This document shows positions 44,465 to 54,760 of a DNA stretch of 64,000 nt, in pieces. Within the stretch, counting starts at the first letter, position 1; every line of letters starts with the position of its first letter. Source of the DNA: CAMDPA01 sp964574325 (GTDB lineage Bacteria; Pseudomonadota; Alphaproteobacteria; Rhizobiales; Hyphomicrobiaceae); the NCBI GenBank assembly GCA_964574325.1, contig CAZNMY010000006.1, positions 1-64,000 of the forward strand. Direction: 5' to 3'. Under the pieces are notes generated by a model that saw only the letters and a list, made by a program, of their open reading frames with translations, did no database searches and was not told the DNA's origin. The translations under genes were made by a program, and so were the position numbers.

Positions 44465-45433
44465 CTAATGCCCGCCGCCGAAACTGCCGATGATCACGCC
44501 GGCGCCGAACACGATCAGACCGCCTACGACCACCTGGAAGGCAGCTCGCAGGAACCGCGTGTCCATATAGCGCGCTCTGATCCACGCGATCAGCCACAGC
44601 TCGATCAGCACGACGGCGATTGCGAGCGTCGTCGCCGACTGGAAGTCGGTGATCAGGTAGGGCAGTGTATGGAAAACACCGCCGAATGTGGTCATCGCGC
44701 CGGTAATGATGCCGCGGATCACCGGGCGTCCCCGTCCGGTCAGGGAGCCGTCGTCAGACAGGGCTTCCGCGAATCCCATCGACACGCCTGCGCCGATCGA
44801 AGCGGCCATGCCGACCAGGAATGTCTCCCAGGAGTTGTGTGTCGCGAACGCCGCCGCGAACAACGGTGCCAGCGTCGATACCGAGCCGTCCATCAGTCCC
44901 ACGAGGCCCGGCTGCACGATCTGCAGCACGAACATCCGCCGCTGAACCTCGGCTTCCTCAGCCCGCGCGTCTTTCGTCAGATGCGTTTCGCCGAGCTTCT
45001 GGGCAAGGCTCACATGCTGCGCCTCGGCCGCGGCGAGATCGCCGAGCAGCTTGCGGATGTCGGTGTCCGCCGCCCGCTCCAGCGCGCGCTCGTAGAACTG
45101 GCGCGTTTCATACTCGATCGCCTCGGCCTGCTGCCGGACCTTCTCCAGCCCGAGCGGGCGTGCCATCCAGATCGGCTCGTGCGTGACGAAGCCTTTGACG
45201 TCCTGCCGCCGGATCAGCGGAATGTGCTGGCCGAATTTGCGCCGGAACAGGTCGATCAGCCACCGCCGATGCTCGTTTTCCTCTTCCGCCATCTCCATGA
45301 AGACGCTGGCGGACGCCGGGAACGACTCACGCAGCCCCTCGGCGTATTCACCGTAGATTCTGCCGTGCTCCTCTTCGAGCGAGATGGCGAGCGCGAGAAT
45401 CTCACGCGGCTCCAGTTCGGCAAAAGATTTCAC
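44465..45433 (-). CDS. mbfA: Membrane-bound ferritin MbfA (ferritin-like plus VIT1 iron transporter)
   Basis: The start is GTG at 45433, with GGAGG about 9 bases upstream; 322 residues. Residues 1-150 form a rubrerythrin/ferritin-like four-helix domain with di-iron ligands in LEEEHGRIY, EEENEHRRWL and AAAEAQHVSLA. Residues 165-320 are a CCC1/VIT1 membrane domain (GLVGLMDGSVSTLAPL, ASIGAGVSMGFAEAL). This fusion is MbfA, an inner-membrane iron exporter protecting against iron and peroxide stress in rhizobia, known to be controlled by Irr. A matching palindrome lies 30 bases upstream. Confidence 0.93.
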   Translation of the reverse strand: MKSFAELEPREILALAISLEEEHGRIYGEYAEGLRESFPASASVFMEMAEEENEHRRWLIDLFRRKFGQHIPLIRRQDVKGFVTHEPIWMARPLGLEKVRQQAEAIEYETRQFYERALERAADTDIRKLLGDLAAAEAQHVSLAQKLGETHLTKDARAEEAEVQRRMFVLQIVQPGLVGLMDGSVSTLAPLFAAAFATHNSWETFLVGMAASIGAGVSMGFAEALSDDGSLTGRGRPVIRGIITGAMTTFGGVFHTLPYLITDFQSATTLAIAVVLIELWLIAWIRARYMDTRFLRAAFQVVVGGLIVFGAGVIIGSFGGGH

Positions 45434-45463
45434 GTGAGGGTGCCTCCAGCAGTTCGCCTGCTG

Positions 45464-45480
45464 TTTAGAACAGTTCCAAA
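45464..45480 (-). promoter_or_regulatory. Iron control element (Irr box) upstream of mbfA
   Basis: The plus strand reads TTTAGAACAGTTCCAAA: a near-perfect palindrome TTTAGAA-N3-TTCCAAA matching the ICE consensus TTTAGAA-N3-TTCTAAA bound by Irr in rhizobia. It is centred about 39 bases upstream of the mbfA GTG, where Irr binding would block transcription under low iron. It may also affect the divergent hrpB. Confidence 0.8.
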
Positions 45481-45554
45481 ACGGACTCAATGCTGCCTGT
45501 CGGCTCGACACGTGATACTGACGGCCCGCCTGTCCCGATCTCGCCCCTGAGAAC

Positions 45555-48074
45555 ATGCCGCACCCCCCGGAATTCCTTCCGATCGACGCCGTCCGCAACG
45601 ACATACTCGCTGCGCTGGCCAGCCACGCAAGCGCGGTGCTGGTGGCCCCGCCGGGCGCCGGCAAGACGACGCGCGTCCCACTGTGGCTCACCGATCAACC
45701 CTGGTTGAGAGGACAGAAGGTTCTCGTCCTCGAACCGCGCCGGCTGGCAGCGCGAGGTGCGGCTGAGCGCATGGCCAAGACGCTGGGTCAGCGCGTCGGC
45801 GAGCACGTCGGCCTCCGCGCCCGCCTGACGTCGATGGTCGGCCCTCGAACCCGCATCGAGGTCGTGACCGAAGGCGTGTTCACGCGCATGATCCTCGATG
45901 ATCCCGCGCTCGAAGGGATCGGCGCGGTGCTGTTCGACGAGTTCCACGAACGCTCGCTCGATGCCGACCTCGGCTTGGCCCTCGCGCTCGATGCACAACG
46001 CGGCCTGCGCGAGGATCTCCGCTTGCTGGTGATGTCTGCGACGCTCGATCAGGGGCGTGTCGCCGAGCTGCTGGGGGACGCGCCGCAGATCGCCTGCGAG
46101 GGCCGCAGTTTCCCCGTCGAGACGCGCTATCTCGGCCGCGATCCGGCAGCGCGCATCGAGGACCAGATGACCTCGGCAGTGATGCGTGCCCTCGACGAGG
46201 AACAGGGCTCGGTTCTGGCCTTCCTGCCAGGGCAGGCCGAAATCCGCCGCGTCGTCGAGCGTCTCGAGCCCCGTCTGGCCACACGCCCGTGGATCGACCT
46301 CGCGCCGCTCTACGGCGCGATGGAGATGCAGGCCCAGGACCTCGCCGTGGCGCCGGCCCCGCCTGGACGCCGCAAGGTCGTGCTCGCGACCTCGATCGCC
46401 GAGACCTCTCTGACCATCGAAGGGGTGCGCGTCGTCATCGATAGCGGCCTCGCCCGCGTGCCACGCTACGAGCCCGGCTCCGGCCTCACGCAATTGGCGA
46501 CCGTCCGGGTCTCCCGCGCCGCCGCCGATCAGCGTCGTGGTCGTGCCGGCCGCCTGGAGCCGGGGACCTGCTATCGGCTGTGGTCCGAGCCGGAGATGCA
46601 GAGCCTTCCCGCCTTCGCCGAGCCGGAAATCCGCAGCGCCGACCTTTCCGGCCTGCTGCTCGATTGCGCCACATGGGGCGTGACCGAGCCTGCGACGCTG
46701 AACTGGCTCGATCCGCCACCGGCCGCCGCCGTTTCGGCCGCGCGAGCGGATCTCGTCTCCGCCGGTGCATTGGATGGCGATGGCCGGTTGACGCCGGTGG
46801 GACGCAGCGCCGCGGTTCTGCCGCTCCCTCCGCGCCTCGCCGTGATGCTGCTCGAGGCGGTCGCCTTCGGACAGCACGAGGCCGCAGCCGACATCGCAGC
46901 CGTCCTCGTGGAGCGCGGGCTGGGCGGCAACGACGCCGACATCGACGGCCGTCTTTCCGGTTTTCGCGCCGATCGCGGCCGAAGGGCGCAGGATATGCGC
47001 CGGCTTGCGCGGGGGTGGGCGAAGACGGCCGCGGAAAGCGCGCCCCGCAGCGGGCCGCGCCTTCCGATGTCGACGGCCGCAATCCTGGCTCTCGCATTTC
47101 CGGACCGGATCGCAAAAGCTCGCGACAACGCTGGACAGTATCTCCTTGCGAATGGTCGCGGAGCGCGATTGGGCGATGGCGATCCCCTGGCCAGAGCCGC
47201 GTTCATCGTCGTCGGGGAGATAGCGGGCACGGCCGCGGCGGGCCGCATCGTGCTCGCGGCAGAGTTGGCCGAGGAGGAGTTGGCGGGAATTGCGGGGAAG
47301 CGCGTCACTGTCGAGGATGTGCTGGCGTTCGATGTCCAATCCGGGCAGGTCCGCGGTCGTCGCGTCCGGCGGCTCGGTGCCATCACGCTCGCCGCCGAGC
47401 CGCGCAAGGTCGAGCCCGGCGAAGGCGCCCAACAGGCGTTGGCGGACGGAATAGCGAGGCTGGGCGTATCGCGATTGCCATGGACGCGTCATCTCGAGCA
47501 AATGCGCGAGCGCGTCGCATTTCTCCGCTCCGCCGAGCACGATACCTCGCCCGATGCCTGGACCGATCTCTGGCCCGATCTCTGGCCCGATCTCTCCGAC
47601 GAGAGTTTGAAGGCGACGATCGGCGACTGGCTGCATCCCTTTCTCGCCGGAAAGACGGCGCTGTCGGATATCACCCCGGATGATCTGGGTTTCGCTCTCA
47701 GCAGGCTTATGCCGGGCAATAGCCGCCAGCGGCTGGAGGCGGAGGCGCCGTCACACTTCGAAGCGCCCACAGGCAATAGTTTCTCCATCGACTATTCGGC
47801 CCCTGGTGGACCTCAGGTTTCAATTCGAGTGCAGGAATTGTTCGGCATCACCGATCATCCCGTCGTCGGGAGATCTCGAATTCCGCTGACGTTCGAATTG
47901 TTGTCACCGGCTCATCGGCCGATCCAGGTCACGCGGGATCTGCCGGGTTTCTGGAACGGTTCCTGGCGCGACGTCCGCGCCGATCTGCGGGGGCGTTATC
48001 CCAAGCACGAGTGGCCGGAGAAGCCCGCAGAGGCGAGGCCGACGGCGCGCGCCAAGCCGCGCACACAACTCTAG
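45555..48074 (+). CDS. hrpB: ATP-dependent helicase HrpB
   Basis: The 839 residues have all DEAH-box helicase motifs: Walker A APPGAGKTTRVPL (about residues 31-43), DEFHE as motif II (about 126), SATLD as motif III, and QRRGRAGR as motif VI (about 321-328), followed by the winged-helix/HA2 region and the HrpB C-terminal domain ending PKHEWPEKP. HrpB is a family of ATP-dependent RNA helicases of unclear role in most bacteria. It is divergent from mbfA across the Irr box. Confidence 0.95.
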   Translation: MPHPPEFLPIDAVRNDILAALASHASAVLVAPPGAGKTTRVPLWLTDQPWLRGQKVLVLEPRRLAARGAAERMAKTLGQRVGEHVGLRARLTSMVGPRTRIEVVTEGVFTRMILDDPALEGIGAVLFDEFHERSLDADLGLALALDAQRGLREDLRLLVMSATLDQGRVAELLGDAPQIACEGRSFPVETRYLGRDPAARIEDQMTSAVMRALDEEQGSVLAFLPGQAEIRRVVERLEPRLATRPWIDLAPLYGAMEMQAQDLAVAPAPPGRRKVVLATSIAETSLTIEGVRVVIDSGLARVPRYEPGSGLTQLATVRVSRAAADQRRGRAGRLEPGTCYRLWSEPEMQSLPAFAEPEIRSADLSGLLLDCATWGVTEPATLNWLDPPPAAAVSAARADLVSAGALDGDGRLTPVGRSAAVLPLPPRLAVMLLEAVAFGQHEAAADIAAVLVERGLGGNDADIDGRLSGFRADRGRRAQDMRRLARGWAKTAAESAPRSGPRLPMSTAAILALAFPDRIAKARDNAGQYLLANGRGARLGDGDPLARAAFIVVGEIAGTAAAGRIVLAAELAEEELAGIAGKRVTVEDVLAFDVQSGQVRGRRVRRLGAITLAAEPRKVEPGEGAQQALADGIARLGVSRLPWTRHLEQMRERVAFLRSAEHDTSPDAWTDLWPDLWPDLSDESLKATIGDWLHPFLAGKTALSDITPDDLGFALSRLMPGNSRQRLEAEAPSHFEAPTGNSFSIDYSAPGGPQVSIRVQELFGITDHPVVGRSRIPLTFELLSPAHRPIQVTRDLPGFWNGSWRDVRADLRGRYPKHEWPEKPAEARPTARAKPRTQL
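47566..47598 (+). repeat. Short in-frame tandem repeat in hrpB
   Basis: The 12-base unit GATCTCTGGCCC occurs twice, plus a partial third, encoding DLWPDLWPDLS. It probably arose by slippage; the protein frame is kept. Confidence 0.85.
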
Positions 48075-48595
48075 AGCGGCAATAAATGCAACAGCATCAA
48101 TACCTTGAATGGAGTGGCCCGACATCGCTTCGTAAATGTTATGAGCAAAGGTGGTATTTGAAAACGATGTGGATTCAGATGTTGGCCTTCTAAAAATAAT
48201 ATTTACTACCGGAATAAAATCGGCCATCATATCTCCACTTGCAGTGATTTATTTGCGTGATTGCGTGACGCCACGTCGAGGCTGCTTCGAGGCTCGTGTG
48301 GATGCCACCTGAGATTTCTTCGGAACTTTTCAACGGTATGGAAATGCATCGAGAGGTCGAAGGTGGATGCCGCGAAGTCGACGATGGCTTCGTGCGACTT
48401 TCGTATTCGAGAATGCGGTGGCCGGATATCGCTTCGCGGCCTCCAGCGAGAGAATCGGTGAAAATGCGATAGCACGGGCACTGGATCGACTTCGGTCGGG
48501 GCGGTGTCACGTTGGTATGCGTCAACAGGATCAGGATCGTCGGTGCCATGAAAGCGAAGACCAAGAAAAAGCCACCAGCACGAAAGGAGGTTGCT
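48075..48595. other. Gene-free, AT-rich interval upstream of the H-NS-family gene
   Basis: This 521-base interval is markedly richer in A+T than its surroundings, especially about 48130-48260, with runs such as CTAAAAATAATATTTACT. No open frame here looks protein-like. AT-rich, probably curved DNA ahead of an H-NS-family gene fits an autoregulatory binding region, or it may mark a short insertion remnant. Confidence 0.5.
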
Positions 48596-48916
48596 ATGAA
48601 AGAGATCGAGTTGACCAGCTACACGATCAAGGAATTGAAGGAGTTGCGGCTGCGCGTCGATAATGCGATCGCGACGCGAGCGACCGAGGAACGAAACGGC
48701 CTTCGCGAGAAGTTCCGCGAGATGGCCGAGGAGGCGGGCTTGAGCCTGAGTGATATCATGGGCGGCGGTCAGCGCGGCGGCAAGACCGGCAAGGTCGCGG
48801 CGAAATTCGCGAACCCTTCGGCCCCCGAGGAGACGTGGTCCGGTCGGGGGCGGCAGCCCCGTTGGCTGGCTGCTCGCCTGAAGGACGGCGCGAAGCTGGA
48901 CGATTTCCGCCTCTGA
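48596..48916 (+). CDS. H-NS-family nucleoid protein
   Basis: The start is the ATG at 48596, fixed by AAAGGAGG at 48583-48590; in-frame ATG 48548 and GTG 48512 lack such a site. The 106 residues show an N-terminal oligomerisation helix (LTSYTIKELKELRLRVDNA, continuing as charged coiled coil to about residue 50), a glycine-rich linker, and the C-terminal DNA-binding motif TWSGRGRQPRWLAARL (about residues 81-96). The motif resembles H-NS-type AT-rich minor-groove binders of alphaproteobacteria. Confidence 0.88.
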   Translation: MKEIELTSYTIKELKELRLRVDNAIATRATEERNGLREKFREMAEEAGLSLSDIMGGGQRGGKTGKVAAKFANPSAPEETWSGRGRQPRWLAARLKDGAKLDDFRL

Positions 48917-49039
48917 GCCGTATCGGCACGGCCGCCGCTCAACCATCCGACCGCAGGCGCGGCCTGCGTGTCGGTGATTCCCGCGAATGTAGTGTCGATG
49001 GGCCTTTCTCAGGCTCTGTCGCGATGCTATCACCCGGCC

Positions 49040-50842
<1,803 letters not shown>

Positions 50843-50935
50843 GGGTGTGCGCCGCACGCGAACGGCTCACCGGCTTCTGCCCGTCATGCTCCGCGCAGGA
50901 GGACCGCCACGACGCCTGCGCCCCGCGAAATCAAC

Positions 50936-52108
50936 TCAAGCCCGGTTCTTGATCGGATCGGACTCGGTGATACGGGCGGGTGAGCGCACGCTTGCGTTTT
51001 TCTGCGGCTCGGCTTCGGTCCGTCCCGTGAGCACGCGCAAGAGGTGCATGAAACCGGAAAGCTCGGCTTCGAACTTGAGGTCGGAGATCTGATCGCCATC
51101 GATCAGGCGCGGGATCAGATGAAGGTTTGCATCGCGCGATACCAATCCCGTAACCGTCGTCGTCGCGCTCGCGATCCCCATCGATGCGAGCGCGGCGGCA
51201 GCGGCGGCGCTGGCAACCCCCGAGGGGTAGCAGAAGTGCTCGAAAGCGTCCTCAGACTTGCCCAGAATGTTCGCGAGTGCCGAGCGATTGGCCACGATCT
51301 CGTCCAAAATCGCAGCAGCGCTCAGATCGTGCATGGTGTGATTGTGCGTGTGAAGCTGGACGTCGATGCCTTGGGCGGCGACCTCCCGTAGCTGATCGGG
51401 CGTCATGTAGTGGAACGCACGGCTTGCGAGGTAGGGTGTGATGTCTACGCCCAACAGCGCGGCCAGTTCCCCGGCAGCGGCGAAACGCTCGTCGGGGCTT
51501 AGAGTTCGGTCTTTGGCGCGATCGAAGACCTGCTCGGCTTGCTCGGTCTTCCTGTCCTGGCCCACGACCTTCCACACGTGAAGGGCGATCAGATGGGCGA
51601 TCGGCTTGCCCGTCAGCAGGTGGGCCGTATCGCAATAAAGCGTAGCGGGTAGTTTCCGGCGAGCGAGGGCTGGAGCCATCGTTTGCCACGTGCTGTGCCA
51701 GCCGTCGTCGATCGTGATCACGACCGAAGCGGGGGGAAGCCGGCGGCGGCGGCGAAGGGCGTCGACAGCGACGCCGAGAGGAATGACCGTGTACCCAAGC
51801 TGCCCAACCTGATCGAGCCGCCTCTCGAATGTTTCGGGCAGCATGAACATCGCGTCGCCGCGGAAATCGTCGCCCACCGTCCATGTGCCGTGATAGCACA
51901 AAACCCGTACGTCATCGGCCGTCACGCGGCGCGCAACTCGGAACAAGCCGAGGAGCTTTGCCAGTCTGAGCAGCAGATTGAACAAAAGCCCCACGCCACA
52001 GAACCCCGCTTTCACTGAAAAATACGCCAGATGCATTCGCTCTAAATATTCGAGCCATGTTCGCCCGAAATTGCAACAGCCTCGCCGAGACGTCAGCTTC
52101 GAAGCCAT
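50936..52108 (-). CDS. Polysaccharide deacetylase-family protein (NodB-like)
   Basis: This 390-residue protein has the NodB fold: VLCYHGTW (about residues 69-76), the metal-site motif VITIDDGWHSTW (about 129-140, DDGW in place of the usual FDDG), and LHTHNHTMHDLS (about 252-263) with the H-x3-H zinc ligands. A hydrophobic segment near residues 30-55 (VGLLFNLLLRLAKLLGLFRVA) may anchor it to the membrane. An alternative start is the ATG at 52036. It may act on surface polysaccharide. The divergent gene is a CocE-type hydrolase. Confidence 0.8.
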   Translation of the reverse strand: MASKLTSRRGCCNFGRTWLEYLERMHLAYFSVKAGFCGVGLLFNLLLRLAKLLGLFRVARRVTADDVRVLCYHGTWTVGDDFRGDAMFMLPETFERRLDQVGQLGYTVIPLGVAVDALRRRRRLPPASVVITIDDGWHSTWQTMAPALARRKLPATLYCDTAHLLTGKPIAHLIALHVWKVVGQDRKTEQAEQVFDRAKDRTLSPDERFAAAGELAALLGVDITPYLASRAFHYMTPDQLREVAAQGIDVQLHTHNHTMHDLSAAAILDEIVANRSALANILGKSEDAFEHFCYPSGVASAAAAAALASMGIASATTTVTGLVSRDANLHLIPRLIDGDQISDLKFEAELSGFMHLLRVLTGRTEAEPQKNASVRSPARITESDPIKNRA

Positions 52109-52320
52109 GGTTCGTTAACTAGCGGACGGTTGCAGGAGCGTCCATCCGCAGAAAACACGATAGGGCCTCAATGGCTTAATTTGATTAACTGAGTTCTTTC
52201 GTGAGCGGGAAGCCGTTCGTGGCTCTTTCTCAGGCCGGCGGTCGGGACCAGATGGCGTCTGCCCGATACTCATTCTATCATCGTTTTCTGGGAACACATC
52301 AAACGGGAGGATACGACACG

Positions 52321-54123
52321 ATGGCATCGAAGCACGACACGCCGCCTGCGCCCAGCACGACGCGACCCGCGCGCGCCCTTCGCACATGGAGCGAGCAGCG
52401 CGACGGCATGCTCATCGACTGGGACGTCGCCATCGCGATGGACGACGGGCTGGTGCTCCGCGCCGATGTGTTCCGGCCGATCGAGCCGGGTCGCTATCCC
52501 GTGATCTTGTCCTACGGACCCTACGCCAAGGGCCTCGCCTTCCAGGAAGGCTACCCGAGCGCGTGGCAGCGCATGGCCGAGAAACAGCCCGACGTCATGG
52601 CCGGCTCTTCGAACCTCTATCAGAATTGGGAAGTCGTCGATCCCGAGAAGTGGGTGCCACACGACTACATCTGCGTGCGCGTCGATTCACGTGGCACCGG
52701 CTGCTCGCCCGGCTTCATCGATCACTTCTCGCCGCGCGAGACCAAGGATTTCTATAATTGCATCGAATGGGCGGGCGTGCAGGACTGGTCGAGCGGCAAG
52801 GTCGGCCTCAACGGCATCTCGTACTACGGCATCAACCAGTGGCACGTCGCATCGCTGCAGCCGCCGCACCTCGCGGCCATGTGCATCTGGGAAGGCGCGG
52901 CAGACTGGTATCGCGATATGACCCACCACGGCGGTATTCTGTCGACGTTCTGGGCCAACTGGTACGACATGCAGGTGAAGACCGTGCAGTACGGCGCCGG
53001 CGAGCGCGGCAAGCGCAGCCCCGTCCATCGCCAACTCGTCTGCGGCCCCGAGATACTCACCGACGAGGAGCTTGCGAAAAACCGCTGCGACTTCGGCGTC
53101 GACATCCGCAATCATCCGCTCGACGACGACTACCACAAGGCGCGCTCGCCGCAGTGGGACAAGGTCACGGTGCCGTTCCTGTCGGCCGCGAACTGGGGCG
53201 GGCAGGGCCTGCACCCGCGCGGCAACTTCGAGGGTTACTATCGCGCGGCCTCGAAGGACAAATGGCTGGAAGCGCACGGGATCGAGCACTGGACGCACTT
53301 CTATACCGACTACGGCCGCGAGCAGCAGCTCGCGTTCTTCGACTACTTCCTGCACGGGAAAAGGAACGGCTGGGAGAAGCGCCCCAAGGTGTTTTTGCAG
53401 GTGCGCCACCCCGGCGAGAAGTTCGTCGAGCGCGTCGAAAACGAGTGGCCACTGAAGCGCACGAAGTGGACGAAGCACTACCTCGATCCCAAGTCCGGCA
53501 CGCTGACGACGAAGAAACCCAGCGGCGAGACGACGCTCCGTTTCGAGGCGATGGGCGACGGCCTCACCTTCGTCACGCCGCCGATGGAAGCGGACACCGA
53601 AATCACCGGCCCGAGCGCCGCGAAGCTGTTCGTGTCGTCGTCCACGACCGATGCCGACATGTTCCTGATCGTCCGCGTGTTCACTGCCGACTTCAAGGAA
53701 GTGGTGTTCCAAGGCGCGATCGACCCGCACACGCCGGTGCAGCAGGGCTGGCTGCGCGCGTCGCATCGCAAGCTCGACACGAAACTGTCGGAGCCCTGGC
53801 GGCCCTATCACACGCACGACGAGAAACAGCCGCTGAAGCCCGGACACCCCGTCGAGCTCGACATCGAGATCTGGCCGTCGTCGATCGTCGTGCCGGCGGG
53901 CTATCGCGTGGCGCTCACGGTGCGCGGCAAGGACTACGAGTACGGCGGCGCGTCAGGCGGCAAGCTGTCGAACTTCAAGAACGAGCTGAAAGGATGCGGC
54001 CCGTTCCTGCACGACGACCCGGTCGACCGCCCGCCCGAGATCTTCGGCGGCACGACGACGCTCCACTTCTCCGCCGACAACGCGCCTTATCTCCTGTTGC
54101 CGGTCATCCCGGCGAAGTCGTAA
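52321..54123 (+). CDS. CocE/NonD-family hydrolase (X-Pro dipeptidyl-peptidase-like)
   Basis: The start is the ATG at 52321, with GGGAGG at 52305-52310; 600 residues. The N-terminal alpha/beta-hydrolase domain carries GLNGISYYGINQW (nucleophile serine at about residue 164) after VRVDSRGTGCSPGF, and the C-terminal jelly-roll domain (about residues 430-590) has SSIVVPAGYRVALTVRGKDYEY. This is the CocE/NonD/PepX pattern for ester, amide or X-Pro substrates. No signal peptide is visible. A longer frame to 52201 exists but lacks support. Confidence 0.88.
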   Translation: MASKHDTPPAPSTTRPARALRTWSEQRDGMLIDWDVAIAMDDGLVLRADVFRPIEPGRYPVILSYGPYAKGLAFQEGYPSAWQRMAEKQPDVMAGSSNLYQNWEVVDPEKWVPHDYICVRVDSRGTGCSPGFIDHFSPRETKDFYNCIEWAGVQDWSSGKVGLNGISYYGINQWHVASLQPPHLAAMCIWEGAADWYRDMTHHGGILSTFWANWYDMQVKTVQYGAGERGKRSPVHRQLVCGPEILTDEELAKNRCDFGVDIRNHPLDDDYHKARSPQWDKVTVPFLSAANWGGQGLHPRGNFEGYYRAASKDKWLEAHGIEHWTHFYTDYGREQQLAFFDYFLHGKRNGWEKRPKVFLQVRHPGEKFVERVENEWPLKRTKWTKHYLDPKSGTLTTKKPSGETTLRFEAMGDGLTFVTPPMEADTEITGPSAAKLFVSSSTTDADMFLIVRVFTADFKEVVFQGAIDPHTPVQQGWLRASHRKLDTKLSEPWRPYHTHDEKQPLKPGHPVELDIEIWPSSIVVPAGYRVALTVRGKDYEYGGASGGKLSNFKNELKGCGPFLHDDPVDRPPEIFGGTTTLHFSADNAPYLLLPVIPAKS

Positions 54124-54218
54124 GTTGGGTCAGGCGCGACGCGCGCGACCCAACACTTCACGGTGTGCCGTCAATCGTTGGGTCGCGTCCCCGCAAGGGA
54201 GCGGGGACTTGACCCAAC
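54124..54218. repeat. Paired GTTGGGTC hairpins (dispersed repeat)
   Basis: Two hairpins occur in tandem: GTTGGGTC / GACCCAAC at 54124-54131 and 54147-54154, and again at 54177-54184 and 54211-54218. The first abuts the stop of the CocE-type gene. A related element occurs at 54671-54744. Confidence 0.75.
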
Positions 54219-54238
54219 CTACGATGTGACGAAGCACC

Positions 54239-54655
54239 ATGATCAAAACTTCCGGCGTTCTCCACTTCACCATCCCCGTGAAGGATCTCGACCGCTCCGA
54301 GAGATTCTACACCGAGATCCTCGGCCTCACGAAGGTGCGCCGCAACGCCCACATGGTGTTCATGCGCGACGGCGCCGACTACTTCGTGCTCACGCACTCC
54401 GAAAACCCGATCGAGCCGAACCGCGCCGACAAGCACGACATTCACACGGCATTCAAGGTGTCGCCCGAGGAGTATGCGCGCGCGAAGTCGTTCCTCGCCA
54501 CCAAAGGCATTGCGCTCTTCAAGGAGGAGGAGCGTCGGCACGGCACCTTCCGCGGCACCTCCGGCTACTTCCACGACCCCGACCGGAACGTCATCGAGCT
54601 CATGGCTCTATCCGAGCCCCCGATCTCCGAGGGGGAAGAGAACGTGGGTTCGTGA
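54239..54655 (+). CDS. VOC (glyoxalase/bleomycin-resistance) family protein
   Basis: These 138 residues form one VOC module pair: VLHFTIPVKDLDRSERFYTEILGL (about residues 7-30), HTAFKVSPEEYARAKSFL, and FRGTSGYFHDPDRNVIELMAL with the C-terminal metal glutamate. VOC proteins are small metal-dependent lyases, isomerases, dioxygenases or antibiotic-binding proteins. It is flanked by related hairpin repeats on both sides, which suggests it is expressed on its own. Confidence 0.83.
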   Translation: MIKTSGVLHFTIPVKDLDRSERFYTEILGLTKVRRNAHMVFMRDGADYFVLTHSENPIEPNRADKHDIHTAFKVSPEEYARAKSFLATKGIALFKEEERRHGTFRGTSGYFHDPDRNVIELMALSEPPISEGEENVGS

Positions 54656-54670
54656 CGCATTTGACGTAGG

Positions 54671-54744
54671 TCGGGTCGAGGAACGGGACCCGACATTCCA
54701 GGTCGCGCCATTCGATTGTCGGGTCTCGCAGAGGCTCGACCCAA
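54671..54744. repeat. Second GTTGGGTC-type paired hairpin element
   Basis: TCGGGTC / GACCCGA at 54671-54677 and 54687-54693, then TCGGGTC / GACCCAA at 54719-54725 and 54738-54744. It has the same plan as the element at 54124, with diverged arms; the two flank the VOC gene. Confidence 0.65.
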
Positions 54745-54760
54745 CCTGCGAGGAAATGCC

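Noticed and set aside
45465..47636. 723-codon open frame antisense to hrpB
   Set aside because: It has no domain motifs, an arginine/glycine/alanine-heavy composition, and lies fully opposite a gene with all helicase motifs.
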